64,000 nt of DNA from Cunninghamia lanceolata (taxonomy: Eukaryota > Streptophyta > Pinopsida > Cupressales > Cupressaceae): contig BSBN01000252.1 of assembly GCA_027924645.1 (NCBI GenBank), positions 5,456,001 through 5,520,000 on the forward strand, given 5' to 3'. Of this stretch, positions 1-12,887 are shown piece after piece. The translations under genes and the position numbers were made by a program. Below the pieces are notes generated by a model, which had not been told where the DNA came from, searched no databases, and saw only the letters and a program-made list of their open reading frames with translations. Each line of letters begins with the position of its first letter. Positions within the stretch are counted from its first letter, which is position 1.

Positions 1-3000
1 GAAATACAGTATAAATGCTTATTAATTGCTAGATCTTTTCTAATTGCCAAATTATATACTCACTCTAACCATGAGGGTCATCTTGATCCTGGTCTTTGTT
101 TTCTTATATGTCTGCACTTTCATTTAACTAGATCTCATCACTGCCATTACATGTGTTATTCATTGTGTCATATGTGCTAGTATTATTTGAAGTGTTGCAC
201 AACTCTCTTCTTTCACTATGGACCTTTAGCTTCATAATGCCCTTTCAAAAGGAAAATTTTGGATATCATATCTATTTGTATGCATCCTCAAGCAATTTTC
301 TAAATTTTTGTCAAGTTTGTTTCTTATCTTTGATTTCAAGAACTCCAATTCACTAAAAACTCTCATCCTTCATCAACCCCAATATCATGGTTTGACATAG
401 ATTAGCAAGTTTTAAATATTCTAATATTGAATCACACAATATTTTGCTCTAGCTTAAGGTTGCCTAAAGATTTCTTATCAATCTATCTTAGAAAGGAATT
501 TCCATGAGTTTAAATTATTCCATCATTTATGTTGTAAAATAGGTTGATTTCTCTATAAGCTTATATTTATTTATAACTCCTTCTATTTGTTGTCCATTGA
601 ATTTTAAACTTTTGAAAAACTAATTGGTCAAGGTCTTTATCTTGTTAAGAAAATCAGATGATTGACATTTGATCCAATATTGATGATACATAGTAGACAT
701 AGCTTTGAGCAGTTCATCTCAAGGGAATCAATCTCTACTATTTGAGAAAAGAGATCTCACAATATCCTTTAAAGTAGTACTTATAGATTTAACAATATTG
801 TTAAAAGATTCCATTGTAATAGGTTCTTCTTTGGTAGTGCACTTGACCTTGGAAAAATAGGGCATTTATATCTCATATCCCCATACAAAGACACATAATT
901 CCCTACTTACATTAAGCTATAAAAAATAGTAGTATTGATCACATTTGTCGACAAGTGCAAACTATTAAATTTTGGACTTATAAGTAATTGTTCTGATAGA
1001 TATAGATTACCAAGGGTCATGCATGCCATTTTACATAGTTTTATATATTGTAAAATATACATAGTTCTTTCTTGGGATTTTTCATAAGAATATTTATTTT
1101 CTATAGCATGGGAAGAATACCAGATAAAGTTAGAAGTGTCTCTACATCACTTAACCTACATAAGAGGTTGGGAGCTTTGTCTATTATGAGGCAATGTTTG
1201 TACATTACTCCAATCAAGGATTGATATTTTTGTAAAAACTCTATGTCGACACTGTACTCTCGAAATCGTGACTCCAGTTGCCTGAGGGTTGTCGGGTCAG
1301 ATTTCAGCACGCACATGGACCCTTCCCTCCTTACCATAGGGCGATCTGCCACGTCACTCTCTCTCACATGGAAGTAGCCAGTCGAGAGGAGGCAAGACAT
1401 AGCGGGGGTCTAGCTCATTGGAGAGTTGGACTTCACGAAGAGGGGTCGGCAAGTTCTGTGGCCTTTGTTGTTGTGTGTTTTGTTGTATGTTTTGCTCAAT
1501 TGTTGTTGTAGTTGATATAAGCCTATGACCCAAAGGGTCACTAGTTTCTCTCCTTCCATTCAGATTTCTAAGATTCCACCTTTGATTGTTTTTGTTGACA
1601 TCCTCTTGTCTTTGTAGGCATTGTAAGAATTCTTGTTGTATCTGTCATTGTCTAGTTTCTTCTAATAACAAGAGGACAAATGGGTCTCCTTGTGGTAAGA
1701 CAATTGTTTCTTGTTGAGGTCTTGGATGAATCTCCTCGATCTCATCATGGATAGCCCTCACCCACTCTCCTCTCACTCCTAAGCACATTCGTGAATCAGG
1801 ATAGGAGGGTATGTGTGCTAGCTAACCTTAACTATATCTAGGGTTTTGACCTAGGGTTTTGTTTGACCTAGGGTTTGATTTTGTTTAACTATGGTTACCT
1901 CGTGATAGAATCGAGGGATTACAATTTTGTCTATTCTAATGTTTCTATATGCATGAAAACTAAATGATATGTAAAACATCTTTTTGGTGTTTTTTTAGAG
2001 TATTTTGGAAATAGAAATGCTTTTAATCTATGAAAAGGAAATATGTGTGCAATCCTATATGACTTTTCCAATGCAATGTTAACCTATGTTTTTGGGATTT
2101 TTGATGTTTTGAATACAATCTAATCTAATGGAAAGGGAAAATGCTTCTAACAATGTAGATCTAGAAATATGAAAGCGATTAATTTAACATGCAAGATCTA
2201 ACCTATCAAGGAAAAAGCAATGTGTTACTATTCCCAAGAGAAAATGTGATTATCTAATTACTATGAAAGCAATGAAAGAACCTGAAAGAGATGAAGATTT
2301 GTTGACTCCACTACCCTTAGTAATCCTTGTGTAGGCAACCTCAAATCCTTTTGTGGTAGCAGGTGATCCTCTTGACAACAAAATGACCCAAACAAGCAAA
2401 AAGAAGCTTTGATGAAGCTTGTATGAGCTCAGTGAGAGCTTGGATTGAGCACAATGGCATAGATTGAAGTAGCGTAGCATTTCTTGGTTGAATAGTAAAA
2501 TCAAAAGGCACCTTCATCCTGTAAGAGCATTTGAATGCTAAGTTGGAGAGCAAATTTGGCAAGAGTTGTGTGCACAATGAATTTGCCTCCCTTTTTGCTT
2601 GGGGGAGGGGGGTATTTATAGGTTTAGATGAAGCAATTGATTGGAGAGTTAACTCATTTGATTGATGAGTTAACAAGAATAGATTAGGGAGTTAACAAGG
2701 TTGATTTCCTAGTGAACTTAGCTGCTAATTAGAGAGTGACGAAGCAATGATAGCTTATCACTAAAGAGGAAATAGAGGTGAGGGAATGCATGAGATTGAT
2801 TAGAGAGTTAATTTGAGATCAAATAGAGTTAATTATGCATGTGTGGGTGAATGAAACAGTTAACTCTATATCAAGGATCAAAAATCATGCAAATAGAAAG
2901 AAAAATGGGCGAAAATAGAGCAAAAATGAGAGAGAAATGTAAGTTTTTCCGCATGTCCAAAAATGGTAGGGTCATCCCTTTTGCCAGTAGGGTCGCCCGG

Positions 3001-3499
3001 GGGAGATCCAGGCTGGACAGGGTCAAATGCAGAAAAACAGGCTAGGAGATGGTAGAAGAGAGGAAAAGGATGGGTTCTGCATCAAGAAATAGGTCAGTCA
3101 TGTGGAAGAATCCAAATCTCTACTTGTGTCTACAGGATCTCTAGGGGAGATCTGGAAATAATAGGGAGAGATTTGGATTGGTTGGTCGAAAATGAAAACT
3201 GTCAATGGGAGATGGATCGAGGGACCTCTAGAAGGCTTCTAGGAGGTGCGCTAGAGGAAAAACAAAGGGGAGAGGTGAAAACTCACCTACAAGACACTCA
3301 CAAGGCTTAGGATCAAGGTTGAAAGCTAGAAAATGCAAGTCGACAAGTGTCACAACAAGTGTTGAAAAGCGTCGCAAATGGGGAGGGAGGGAAATCGATA
3401 AGGAAGAAATGACACAAGACAAGAAAAGAGCACACATCATCAAGAGGCCTACTACTCAAAGGATTTATTTTCATGCTTACATGTACGTGACAAGGATTT
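1..3499. other. Unassigned decayed repeat-like sequence
   Basis: I recognise no gene here. The sequence is AT-rich with only short open frames. On the minus strand, roughly 1830 to 1100 reads as a glutamine- and arginine-rich frame broken by stops and shifts; it could be a gag remnant, but no diagnostic motif is visible. Around 1840-1880 there are three closely spaced CTAGGGTTT-type words. At 2600-2630 the minus strand has a CTATAAATA word downstream of a purine/pyrimidine-skewed run, which would fit an LTR promoter, but no matching second LTR lies in the window. All of this is inference. Confidence 0.4.
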
Positions 3500-4660
3500 G
3501 AATCATCATAGGGGTCCTTGTGGAGGCAGTGTGTGATTTTGTGCTTATAGACACATGCAAGGTGATCCATCTAGTATTAACATCCTTAAGAAGCTTGTTT
3601 CTTGTAGTTATTCCCTCAGAAAAATATTGAAATTCTAAAAACTGTTTGGGACTTCAACATAAGTATGAGTGGAGCTCATAGACTAGATCAACTTTTGATA
3701 CTATAGAAAACTTTCTCACAATTTTAAATGTTAAATTCATGTTGTGGGTCATGCAGTGAATGGTAATCATGTATGGTGAACAAGAAGTTTGTAGCTTTAC
3801 ACAAAGACCATTCCTATGACCTTGCATTGTGTAAGCTCCATTTGCCCCTACACACACCAACTTTTTGGTAATTGTATAGTCGTTTATACTTCCAATTTTA
3901 TTCAAAAAATTCTTAACTAGTTTAAATAGATTAGAAATGTTGCATTCTTCTTCATTTTATGAACAAAGAGTAGATGAGGTTGGCATATGTTATTTTCTAG
4001 AGTATACCCATGCATACATACCCAATAAGTATTATCTACTTCTATAACTTAATTTAAAGATACTGCAATAAAAGTTTACTCTGATTTTTTCTTATAAATC
4101 CTATTTTTACACATCAACCAGATAACTTGCCCATTCCCATCCACTGTTTATTGACCAATGTGTGTTAGGAAAGTTAGGAATACCTATAAAATCCAATAAA
4201 CTATTATATAATAGATAGTAGTCATAGGACAACCTCTAGTCAAAATATGAAATGCAACACTTAACTGAACATATTTTGTCATTTATGTTTCTCCCATCAT
4301 CTTTCCAAATTGAACTTCAATTGTAACTCCACATGTATCAAGCTTCTATTTTTTTGAATATATTCATCATATTCCATGGCATGCTTAACATGAAGACATT
4401 CTTCCTTTATTTTCCATCTTATCACTAATTTTTCCTTGAACCATCTATGATTTGTTTTTCATAAACTTTACCAACATGTTTTTTTATGATGTCAACTTTT
4501 AGTTGCAACTTCTTGTACCTACCATATTTCCAACTGTAAATATTACACCTACATTCTATGGGAGGCTCATCTTTGTTTACATTATCCACTAGTTCAATGA
4601 ATGGGTACTTTGATACCCAATCATTCAAAAATTCCTTGACAAATCCCACTCACACCTCAT
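3500..4660 (-). pseudogene. ZNF862/hAT-like transposase relic
   Basis: This is a broken minus-strand reading frame resembling the plant proteins annotated as zinc finger protein 862-like, which derive from hAT-type DNA transposases. The N-terminal piece (4649-4425) has the phrase KKHVGKVYEK in a Lys-rich setting. A middle piece (3905-3654) reads CVGANGAYTMQGHRNGLCV, followed by SPYMITIHCMTHNMNL, a hallmark of this family. A further piece (about 3650-3500) contains LLKDVNTRW in another frame. The pieces are joined by many stops and frameshifts, so no full protein can be made. No terminal inverted repeats or target duplication were found. The family call rests on recognised motifs and is fairly secure; element boundaries are unknown. 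Confidence 0.65.
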
Positions 4661-7489
4661 TTTTTATTTGGATTTTCTTTTCCCCTTTTGCACATGATCT
4701 ATATTTTCATTATCACTTTTTGAGGTGGGTTTATTAATATTATCATTCTTGCTACCCTAGGACTCATCTGGAACATCATCTTTGGCATTTTCATCCAACT
4801 CATTACAATATTCCTATGAGGTATTCCCTTGTTTGTTAATAGATGGTACAATCCTAATGTTGTAGCTTGATCTGATGGGCCACAAACATTACCAAAGTAT
4901 GATTTTTTTTCTATATTTTGATGAACATTGTTTATCACTTTCAATAAACTAGCTCCTACTTGACATCTCTCACAAATTGGAAGCTACAAAAAAGTCCTTG
5001 TGTTCAAGATCACGACTTGCCATTAAAGACTCAACACTAATAGCTTTTGATATCATATGTATTATGTAACAATGAAACTAAATAGACAAAATCAATAAGA
5101 CTGAATCATAGAATATAGAAACCTGGGGCCTAGATGTCTCACTACTCAATATCATTTGCAATAATGAAACCAAACTGGGAAATAGATAAATAAACAAGAG
5201 GAATCTTATAAAATAATAAAGAAATTATCACTTTCCTTTCACTTACTCATTAATGCTTGTAGTTGTCTATGGCTCACTACAAATAGGATTCAAGATAGTG
5301 ATGCAGAGTGGCACAAGGGAAGCAAATAAGGTTTATTTCTTCTCCAACTACTCACCCACTTCACTCCTCCAATCCAACCAAAGTCACACTCAAGGGCATA
5401 TGAAGGATTTGTGGTCTAGGCTATTGTCCAACCCCTAAGGCTTCTTTCACACCTCAAGGCAATTCTGCAAACACTTTACCAACAGTTGGTTTGATCCCCA
5501 ACTTCCCACAACTCTCCAACCTTGACTAGGCCTAGTGAGGCTACTAGCCCTCCTAAACTAGTTTTCTCTACACAACTTGACAAAACCCTGAATGACCAGA
5601 CAAACAAATGATGGATTTGAATACCCTTTAGGGGAATCTAACAAACTCCCAAGCCTCCAATTCCAACTCTACTCCAGCAACTCAAAACACCCACTAGGAC
5701 TCTAGGCCTAATTGATCACTTTAGGTCTAGGTTACAAAGCAAAGGGTCTAAGTTGGGGTCATAGATCAGAGACAGGAATTTGGAACACCTCCACAACCTT
5801 CAAACATCTTAGAAAACCATCAGGCATTCATCCACCTTTCAGATTTTGTCAAATACAACACTAAATTGCACATTTTTGGTCAAATACATAGAGATACTTG
5901 ACCTAGGGCATCACTCCAAAAATTGAAAACAGTCTTTCCCCACTAAATGCTTTTGGAATCAGGTAATATACATCCCTAGCCTACATTTCACTGATTTGCA
6001 TGAGATTTCACCAGTTGGAATGCATTCTAGGGCTGGATTTGTATGACAAACACTAGAAATTAGGGTTTTAGAGCAGTCGGAATACAAAATACAATATCTC
6101 TCTCTTGAAACCACTTCAAGACCTCAAACTTGTTGCATTCGAACCCTGACTCAACCTATTTTTAGAAAAAGTACATTGATCTCCTCTGCAAATCCGTACA
6201 GGTCGTACAACTCAAGAAATGCAGGGAAAAATAGTCATTTTTTATTGTTTTTGTGCCCAAAACTCCGTACAAAATCTTCTCCTCTGTACTGGAACAAGAT
6301 GTCCACCATATCAACCAATCCCAGTCAGTATGCAGCTTCCCAAAGTAGTTGCAACCATCAAAAGTGGGTTGGAACCGCTCAAGTACTTGACACATTTGGA
6401 CAACTATGGCATTTTTGCCTTGACACAAGGATGGCGATTGGTTTTGCTTGGCCAATGGAACCTAAACATCCACCATACTCCCAAAAACATGACAAAACAT
6501 CAATACTACCAACTAGACTCAAAAAAATCAACATTAGACCTACTAGGCTTAAATGACTCAACTAGGGTCCAAATGGACTAAGAATGATTGAGGTTTATAT
6601 GATTACCCCAATCATCTTGACCACACAAAAAGGACCTTACATCCATGGCTAAAGCCTTATTACAGAACACATTGAGCAAAAACCACAACTTATCAAAAAT
6701 GCAATCAAAATGATTTAGGTGTCCTGCACCAGATAGCAAGCAAGCACTGGGCATAGAAGAAACCAAAGAAAGGAGTCCAAAATAGATTTCTCTAAAGGAT
6801 GTAAAGATTCAAGAATTGAGGCATTCCAAATCAAAAGAAGAAAAATGTGTAAAAGATTAATTCAAAGTTTTAATTATATTTATATGAATTCATATTTGGT
6901 GAATCCAACATGATTGTAAAATGGTGGAGTAAAAATATAGCAAATTTTGTGTGATTGTAAAATGGTCGATATAAATGTTGGCTGATTTGCACCACGATTG
7001 GAAACATATGTTATGATTTTCAAGGAGATTATGGCCCTACAGTTAGCATGGTGTTATAATGGTATTATTGAAATTGGTCCTCACACACAGTGAATTTTTA
7101 ATGCTATTAGCGAATATGTCAGTTAATAAAACATGTTTTTGAAATTCCAGGCAATTCAATATTAAAAATATGTAATTTACTCTAGAAAAAATATTACTTA
7201 TAAATACCTTATAAATAAATTGGTAGTAATTTAACATGCATTTGACTGATAAATTGTAAAATCTAGGTGATTTGGGCCCTCGACAACTATAATATATTCA
7301 CCAAAATTGAATTGGCCGATATGAACTATTTGCTAATTGGTGAAGATTTACCACTAAAAAATCATTGATATTGGACTAGCACAAGCTCTAGTAGAGGGGG
7401 AAAATATGGCTTAAGAAGTTCCATGTTGAGTATCAAATGTAGACCCAAGTATTGTGGGAGATCAATAATAAAGGAATTTTCACTAGATG
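4661..7489. other. No recognisable gene
   Basis: This non-coding stretch has several short overlapping frames, for example both strands at 6160-6580, that show no family motif and no codon structure. The word GATTGTAAAATGGT occurs twice near 6910-6970. It may be LTR or leader sequence of an element whose partner lies outside the window, but nothing here proves that. Confidence 0.4.
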
Positions 7490-8269
7490 CGAATAGAATG
7501 GTGTAAGTACCATTGCATTTATGCTTCATCTTTTGATGTGGACCCTTAAAGCACTTCTTTTGAAGTTACAACTAGACTTGGTCACATTGTGAACAACTTA
7601 ATGTGAAACCAAAATAAAGAATAAAACCTTAACAATTAAAACCTTATTTCAAATCTAACTATCACCTCTGTTAAAGCATAGGAATTGACAAAGAATAAAT
7701 GAAAAAAAATAAATCTCACTCAAATCAATTCCTATTGTACCGTGAGGGTGGTTTTGCTCAAATGTTGATAGATGTAGTTGCTCAAACCAACAACATGACT
7801 TTGCAATGATGTTGATTATAAAAATGGCTCACATGAGGGTCCATTTATAGATTTTTGGATTGGATGATTAATGGTCAAGATTGACTAAGAATTGGTTGAG
7901 AGATTAACGATGAGGATTGAGTTGGTTGGGTAGTTGAGAGATGGACAATGGAGGATAAAATAGATTTTTTTAATTTTAGTTTGAATTTGTTGGAGATGGT
8001 TAGAAAATGAGTGGTGGAGAATAAAAGAAATGTTTAATTCTTTATTCACTTTTTAGGTAGTTGAGTGGAAAAATAAAGATTTAATAAATTAATATTTATT
8101 AAATTATGTGAAGTGGGAAGGGGATTAAATAAATAAATAAGAATTTATTTATTTAGGACTCAGGAAAAGGGGAATAATTAATTAAATAAATTGTTTTAAT
8201 TTATTTAATTAATAGGATAAAAATATGGTAGACATGGCTAGGACGGTCGGTGACTTTTAGGTGTCTACA
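7490..8269 (-). repeat. Putative LTR, minus orientation, outer end uncertain
   Basis: Reading leftwards from 8269 the minus strand begins TGTAGACACC, a common style of plant LTR start, and about 420 bases in it has CTATAAATGG (7841-7850) as a TATA candidate. It abuts the truncated integrase of element D. It could be D's own 3' LTR or a separate solo LTR inserted there. No second copy is in the window, no clear polypurine tract precedes it, and the left end was not located. Confidence 0.35.
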
Positions 8270-9482
8270 CACTAACCTAAAATGTGTGAGGTGTGTAGTG
8301 CACATCTTGGTACTCTTTGTACTTTCATTATTGGCATGCCAACATATGTTGAACTTGTCACTACACATTTTTGATGTGATGCAAAAAATCTCATGCCTTC
8401 CTAACTTCCTGCTCATGTGCATGCCTTTGATGTGGATTATGTGTGGTAGGATATTATGAGGGGCATCATTGGTTGGAACCCTAGACAAATCTAGAAAGGA
8501 CTATGCCCCCTAGAATTGTGAAGAGCTTTGTTGTAGGGATGTTTGATGTATAGGATGTTATCATCCCATGTGTATAGATGTGTGTTGTTATAAATGCATA
8601 ATAGATGCACAAGAATGTGGTTGGCCACATCTATTTGGTCATTTATCTATAGATGGAATAGTATAAATTGATTCAGTTATATACCTAACATGGTTGGACA
8701 CAAAATTTTCCACAAATGACTAATAAACCATGGGTCAGTCATAAACAATGGATGTTGGAAATTCAAAATGGATCCAAACATGAGTGAAGAAAAGGTGCTT
8801 GGCATCCAATGCAGTAAGGCTTTTTGTGCACATGATCATGATGGTCACCTTAGAGAATTTATCTACCACAATAAACACAACATCATGTTGGTCCTTAATT
8901 GTAGGCAGTTCTCTCAAGAAATCCATGCTAATGGATTCCCAAGGCCATGTTGGAAGTGACAAAGCGGTGTAGAGCCCAAGGTTCCTATTCACAAGCTTGG
9001 TGATACTATATTTATTGTAGGATAAATGGTGCGGTTATTAATGTCTCCACAAATTTGAGGCTAGGAGAAGTGTTTTTGAAGTGTTGTTAATGTTTTGGTA
9101 ATGTTGAAGTGTTTAATTGTCTTGTCGTAGTGTGTCTCTTAGATGGGCCTCTTGCATGGGGCATTGTTTAGAACACAAAGATGTCCAAGATTGTAGAGAA
9201 GCTTGTTATATAGAGAATTTTAAAATAAGTTTTCCCTGTATGAACTTTTGATGTATCTACCTGAAATCTATGTCTACTAAGTAGAGGTACTCCCAATCAA
9301 AGAAGTTGTGATCATGCAAGCCAAGCAAGTTGATGAGTGTATCAACTAGAAGTTGATTGCCTTGTTGTCTTTCCTCTTCTTGTGCTTAATCACTAGTTGG
9401 AACTATTGTAGATATGTCATCTACTTCATGTGGCATATATTTTCTAGTTTGATTTGTGTATGCAAGAACTAAAGTAGCTTAT
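8270..9482 (-). pseudogene. Gypsy element D: integrase region (left fragment)
   Basis: This is the decayed C-terminal pol part of an old Ty3/gypsy retrotransposon read on the minus strand. The clearest part (8992-8735) has WESISMDFLRELP followed by VVDKFSK, the start of the integrase catalytic core around its first acidic residue. Further on, in shifted frames, typical gypsy integrase phrases can be read (NHILVHLL, YIKHPYNKALHNS). Upstream, 9480-9050 matches the linker and zinc-binding region in broken form. The rest of the same pol gene continues at 42995-44895, because element B is inserted at 9482/42995 with a CTTAT duplication. The C-terminal end stops near 8280. It cannot make protein. 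Confidence 0.75.
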
Positions 9483-10727
9483 TGTTTGGTATGAAAAAGG
9501 TGAATAATGGCAACTAGGATGCACACTAGATCAAACCATTTTCCATATAACATTTAAGGACAAGACCGAACCAAATCACTACCAAATGAAGGTGGATTCA
9601 GCTACAGATCTTGTACTCAAATATGCTTTAGAGGAATCATATTTAATTTAGCCTTTCTATCAAACCCTAGGTTAACAATGCATAAAACCGTAGTTCTACA
9701 ATGATCATCTTATAACAAAATAAGTACAACAATAATCTAGAAACCAATTGCACAAGGATGATCAGGAAGATGATAGAACCTGTCTCCCAAAAGTAGAGGT
9801 GTCAGAGGACTAATTCAAGACCGCCCAAGTCCTAGTTGAAGGAATCTACAGAAATTGTAAACTGGAAATATGTTGCAGAAGTTGTCCCAATGCCAGATAT
9901 AAAGTCAAAAAGGGAAGAAAGACTAGGGTTCCACCTCCCAGGTCTTAGAAAGAGGAATATTCCATAACTATTGTCAGATCTTGAAACCCTGATCTCCACT
10001 CAGTCTTCTTGTATCTTCACATTCTCTAGATTTCGCTCCTATAACTTGCACACAAGACGACAAGAGAGGGTTTGGGGGGTTATGGTGTTTAGGGACTTGC
10101 CTTAGTCAAATCCTGAGATAGCATTCAAGCTTCCCAACACCAGTGTTTGATAGAGAGTGTGTGCCCTCGTGGGGGTAGAGGTTGAAAACAAAGATAACAA
10201 TGATGAATCAAATGATGATAAACAACAATGATAACACCTATGTGATGATCCCTTAGAATGATGAAGATCCTCCAACTCCTAAGGTGGATAGATGATAGCT
10301 TCATGCCTGCAACAAACATACAATAATAATACACAAATCTGCTATAGAATCACAATGAATGCTCTTCCTTGCTTTCCTTCAATATTTCTAGTTAGCTCTT
10401 TTCAACCTAGTTACAACTGAACTCAAAAACATACTTATATATGTTTTCCTTCTCATAATTGTGAAATTAAACCAAAAGAGTCGACAAAGAGAAACCTTTT
10501 GAAAGGTCTTAGGCTAATATAACTTGAATTTAGCCCCGACCAATCATGAGAGACTTGGGTGGTGGCGCCTAAGTCTTTGGGCTCCTTTTGGGTCTAGGAT
10601 AAGATAAAAATTGGTGTCAGGAAATTTTGCATCGGGATGAACATTTAGAGTAAATAATGTAATTACGGGGACTAGGAGCTAAATAATGAGGTAAAAAGAC
10701 ATGTGGACACTTTTTAATCCATAACAT
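9483..10727 (-). repeat. Element B 3' LTR
   Basis: This is a 1245-base LTR, homologous along its whole length to 41728-42994; the first 170 bases differ by roughly one base in ten by eye. In element sense it starts TGTTATGGATT at 10727 and ends at 9483 with ...CAAACA. A TATA candidate TATATAAG lies at 10434-10441 on the minus strand. The polypurine tract sits directly outside the start at 10728-10742. Confidence 0.85.
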
Positions 10728-10742
10728 TTATCCCCCACTTTA
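10728..10742 (-). other. Polypurine tract of element B
   Basis: In element sense the sequence is AAAGTGGGGGATAAA, immediately before the 3' LTR start. It matches in form the tract AAAGTGGGGGCTAAA of element C at 25181-25195. It would be the second-strand priming site for reverse transcription. Confidence 0.8.
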
Positions 10743-11023
10743 ATGTGTGTATGATCTTATGATCAGTACATGCATTAAAGTAATGTCAAAAAAACATCAA
10801 GCACATCAGACACTAGAGCGAAGACATACCCTAAGTTTGGAAGACCATCTCTAGCCCCCAAGCTTAGGCAAACATAAAAAAACACTTGACAATCATGCAA
10901 AACACAAAGAAGATAGTAAAGAAGTATACAATACACAGAGAAGACATGAACACAATCATGCAATACACAAAGTATACATGGAGAGAAGAGATGATTAACA
11001 ATTATACTATCCTAACTAGGCGA

Positions 11024-11177
11024 TGGGGGAGCTCATCGCTACATGCCACCATCAAAGCACACAAAACACATAGCATGGGGGAGTTCATCGTTGCGTGCCT
11101 CCACAAAACACACAAGACACATGGCGTGGGGGGAGCTCGTCGCTACATGCCTCCACAAAACACACAAGACATATGAA
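11024..11177. repeat. About 50-bp tandem repeat, three units
   Basis: Units begin near 11024, 11076 and 11127 and share GGGGGAGCTCATCGCTACATG, allowing a few substitutions, followed by CC(T/A)CCA and a CACAAAACACAC spacer. A diverged fourth copy is at about 11250-11285. It lies inside element B's non-coding region. Confidence 0.7.
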
Positions 11178-11463
11178 AACACATGAAATACATGAGAGTC
11201 GTAGAGTGTGTTGTCGACCCACTATATGTCTTATACAAAACAAACACAGGCGACAGGGAGGAGCTCATCGCTATGCTCCGCCATCTAAAACATGCCAAAC
11301 ACACCTGATGATTGAGCTACACTACCACAACCGCCAAAAACATGATTAAGGGTGAACAACTCATTATCCAACCTTGCCTCCTGCAAGAAGACTTTTTCAA
11401 AAGGATGTGCAACCTACTCAAGGGAATACATCATCCTGCCTTCTATAGAAGGGATTTCAAAAA

Positions 11464-11665
11464 CATGCAACCCCACCTGCGTTGTGGAGATGTCTTATGA
11501 TGAAAAGGAAGCATGCGTATGAATTATATGACCCGACCTGTGTCGCGGAGATGCCTTACAGTGAAAAGGAAGTATACACAAACACACAAAATAAAGTATA
11601 CAATCCCACTTGTGTCACGAAGATGCCTTTCGGTGAAAAGAAAATATACGCAAACACAATTTATC
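11464..11665. repeat. About 65-70-bp tandem repeat, three units
   Basis: Three units start near 11470, 11532 and 11603. Each holds a core of the form CC(C/A)ACCTG(T/C)GT..CG.AGATG followed by GTGAAAAGGAA and an ACACAAA-type tail. They are diverged from each other and produce the repetitive short reading frames seen here. Confidence 0.65.
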
Positions 11666-11881
11666 ACAATGTCTAAGATATCCAAGCATTTACCACAACA
11701 TATCCCCCCACCTTAAAGTGGTTGCTCCCACTTGCCGATAGCAATCACATTTAAGGTAAGGTTGAAAACACATGAGGGAACAAGAGCTTTCGCAAATCCC
11801 ATGCCCCAAAGTTACATGTGCTTACAATCATCGAATTGTTCCCAACAATCATGATAGAAACACACAATATCATTTGCTAGC

Positions 11882-12887
11882 TATTGGGTGAATATTTTAT
11901 CATCAACTAACTGATGACAAAATGGTATATCAACCACAGTGTGATGAGATTTAATCTCTCCTCTCAGAAAGGGGAGGCTCCCTTCTTATTGCTCGCTACA
12001 ATCAACAAGCACTTAACTAGATTTATGTACACTATAAACTAATCAGTGGATGGTGCCATATCATCTATTTCTCTTTTTTCAAAAATGATGTTTCCTCTTA
12101 ATCCTTACAATGTATAATAAACTTAAAAACCACTTATTGGAACAATAATAACCAATATCAAGATTGAGTAAACATATGAACACTCAAAATGATACTAGCA
12201 TGAAATAACCAAGAAATCCACAAAAGCACAAAGTCTTTTGTTATTTCTTTTGCAGATTTGAAGTTGGAAATGTATAGAATATAGTGCAGCCCAAAGTCTC
12301 CATTTTATGCTATCAAGAGATTAATGAACACAAAAATAACTAGCAGCTCAAAGTCTTCTAATATCTTCAACTCACGAACATAGAAAATAAACTCCAAAGA
12401 TAATGTTGTAGCACAAAGACTCCAAAATCAGCTTTAGACCATCTCCCAGATTATATGAACTCACACTACTAATTTGATCAATTGCATAAGAAGGTACAAG
12501 AGAAAAGACATAAGAACTTTTCCCATGCACCACAAGTATATTCCAAAACAAAATTTGAATGCTCACTTGCTTTCCTTATTATTGATAAAATTTTGATTTA
12601 CAACTTGAACATAAAGTTTTAAAATGCTCTTCAATTCGGCAAAGTTTTGCTTCAATAACTAAAAGATAATATTTACAAAAGAGGCCCTCTTTATTTATAT
12701 GGAGAGGCCATGAGAGAAAATAGGAAAAGTAAAACTAACTATGGCTTATTCAACAAAAGAGTCCTTATTGATTTAGGACTTTCCTTGTTTCTACATGTAA
12801 TTACACATTTGAAAAGTACATGTAAATATGTCCAAAGCTAAATACATAATGCATAAAATGTCTAGAAAATAATCTGAGGCATGATCA
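11882..12887 (-). repeat. Element E left LTR, minus orientation
   Basis: This is 1006 bases. In LTR sense it starts TGATCATGCC at 12887 and ends at 11882 with ...TTCACCCAATA, so the terminal CA has become TA here. A TATA box TATAAATA lies at 12692-12699 (minus) inside a GGCCTCT/GAGGGCC inverted pair. Homology to 27883-28752 plus 35918-36083 is clear throughout. Confidence 0.75.

Larger units (their letters stand above)
10743..11881 (-). other. Element B 3' non-coding internal region
   Basis: No long reading frame is present. In element sense this is the region between the protease frame and the polypurine tract, collinear with C at about 24240-25180. It contains tandem repeat families, listed separately. 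The block near 11700-11760 (CCTTAAAGTGG...TTTAAGGTAAGG) corresponds to C at 24380-24410. Confidence 0.6.

Noticed and set aside
1840..1885. Telomere-like AGGGTTT words
   Set aside because: Only three loosely spaced CTAGGGTTT words occur; there is no TTTAGGG array, and such words are common in plant DNA.
6162..6581. Overlapping open frames on both strands, up to 126 codons
   Set aside because: No family motif, strongly overlapping on both strands, and no homologous copy in the window; most likely chance.
8735..9482. Integrase fragment as part of element B
   Set aside because: It lies outside B's LTR and its target duplication, and it belongs in sequence with the RT remnant at 43000-44000, i.e. 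to element D.
10886..11349. His/Thr-rich short proteins on the plus strand
   Set aside because: They are translations of minisatellite repeats in the non-coding strand of element B, not genes.
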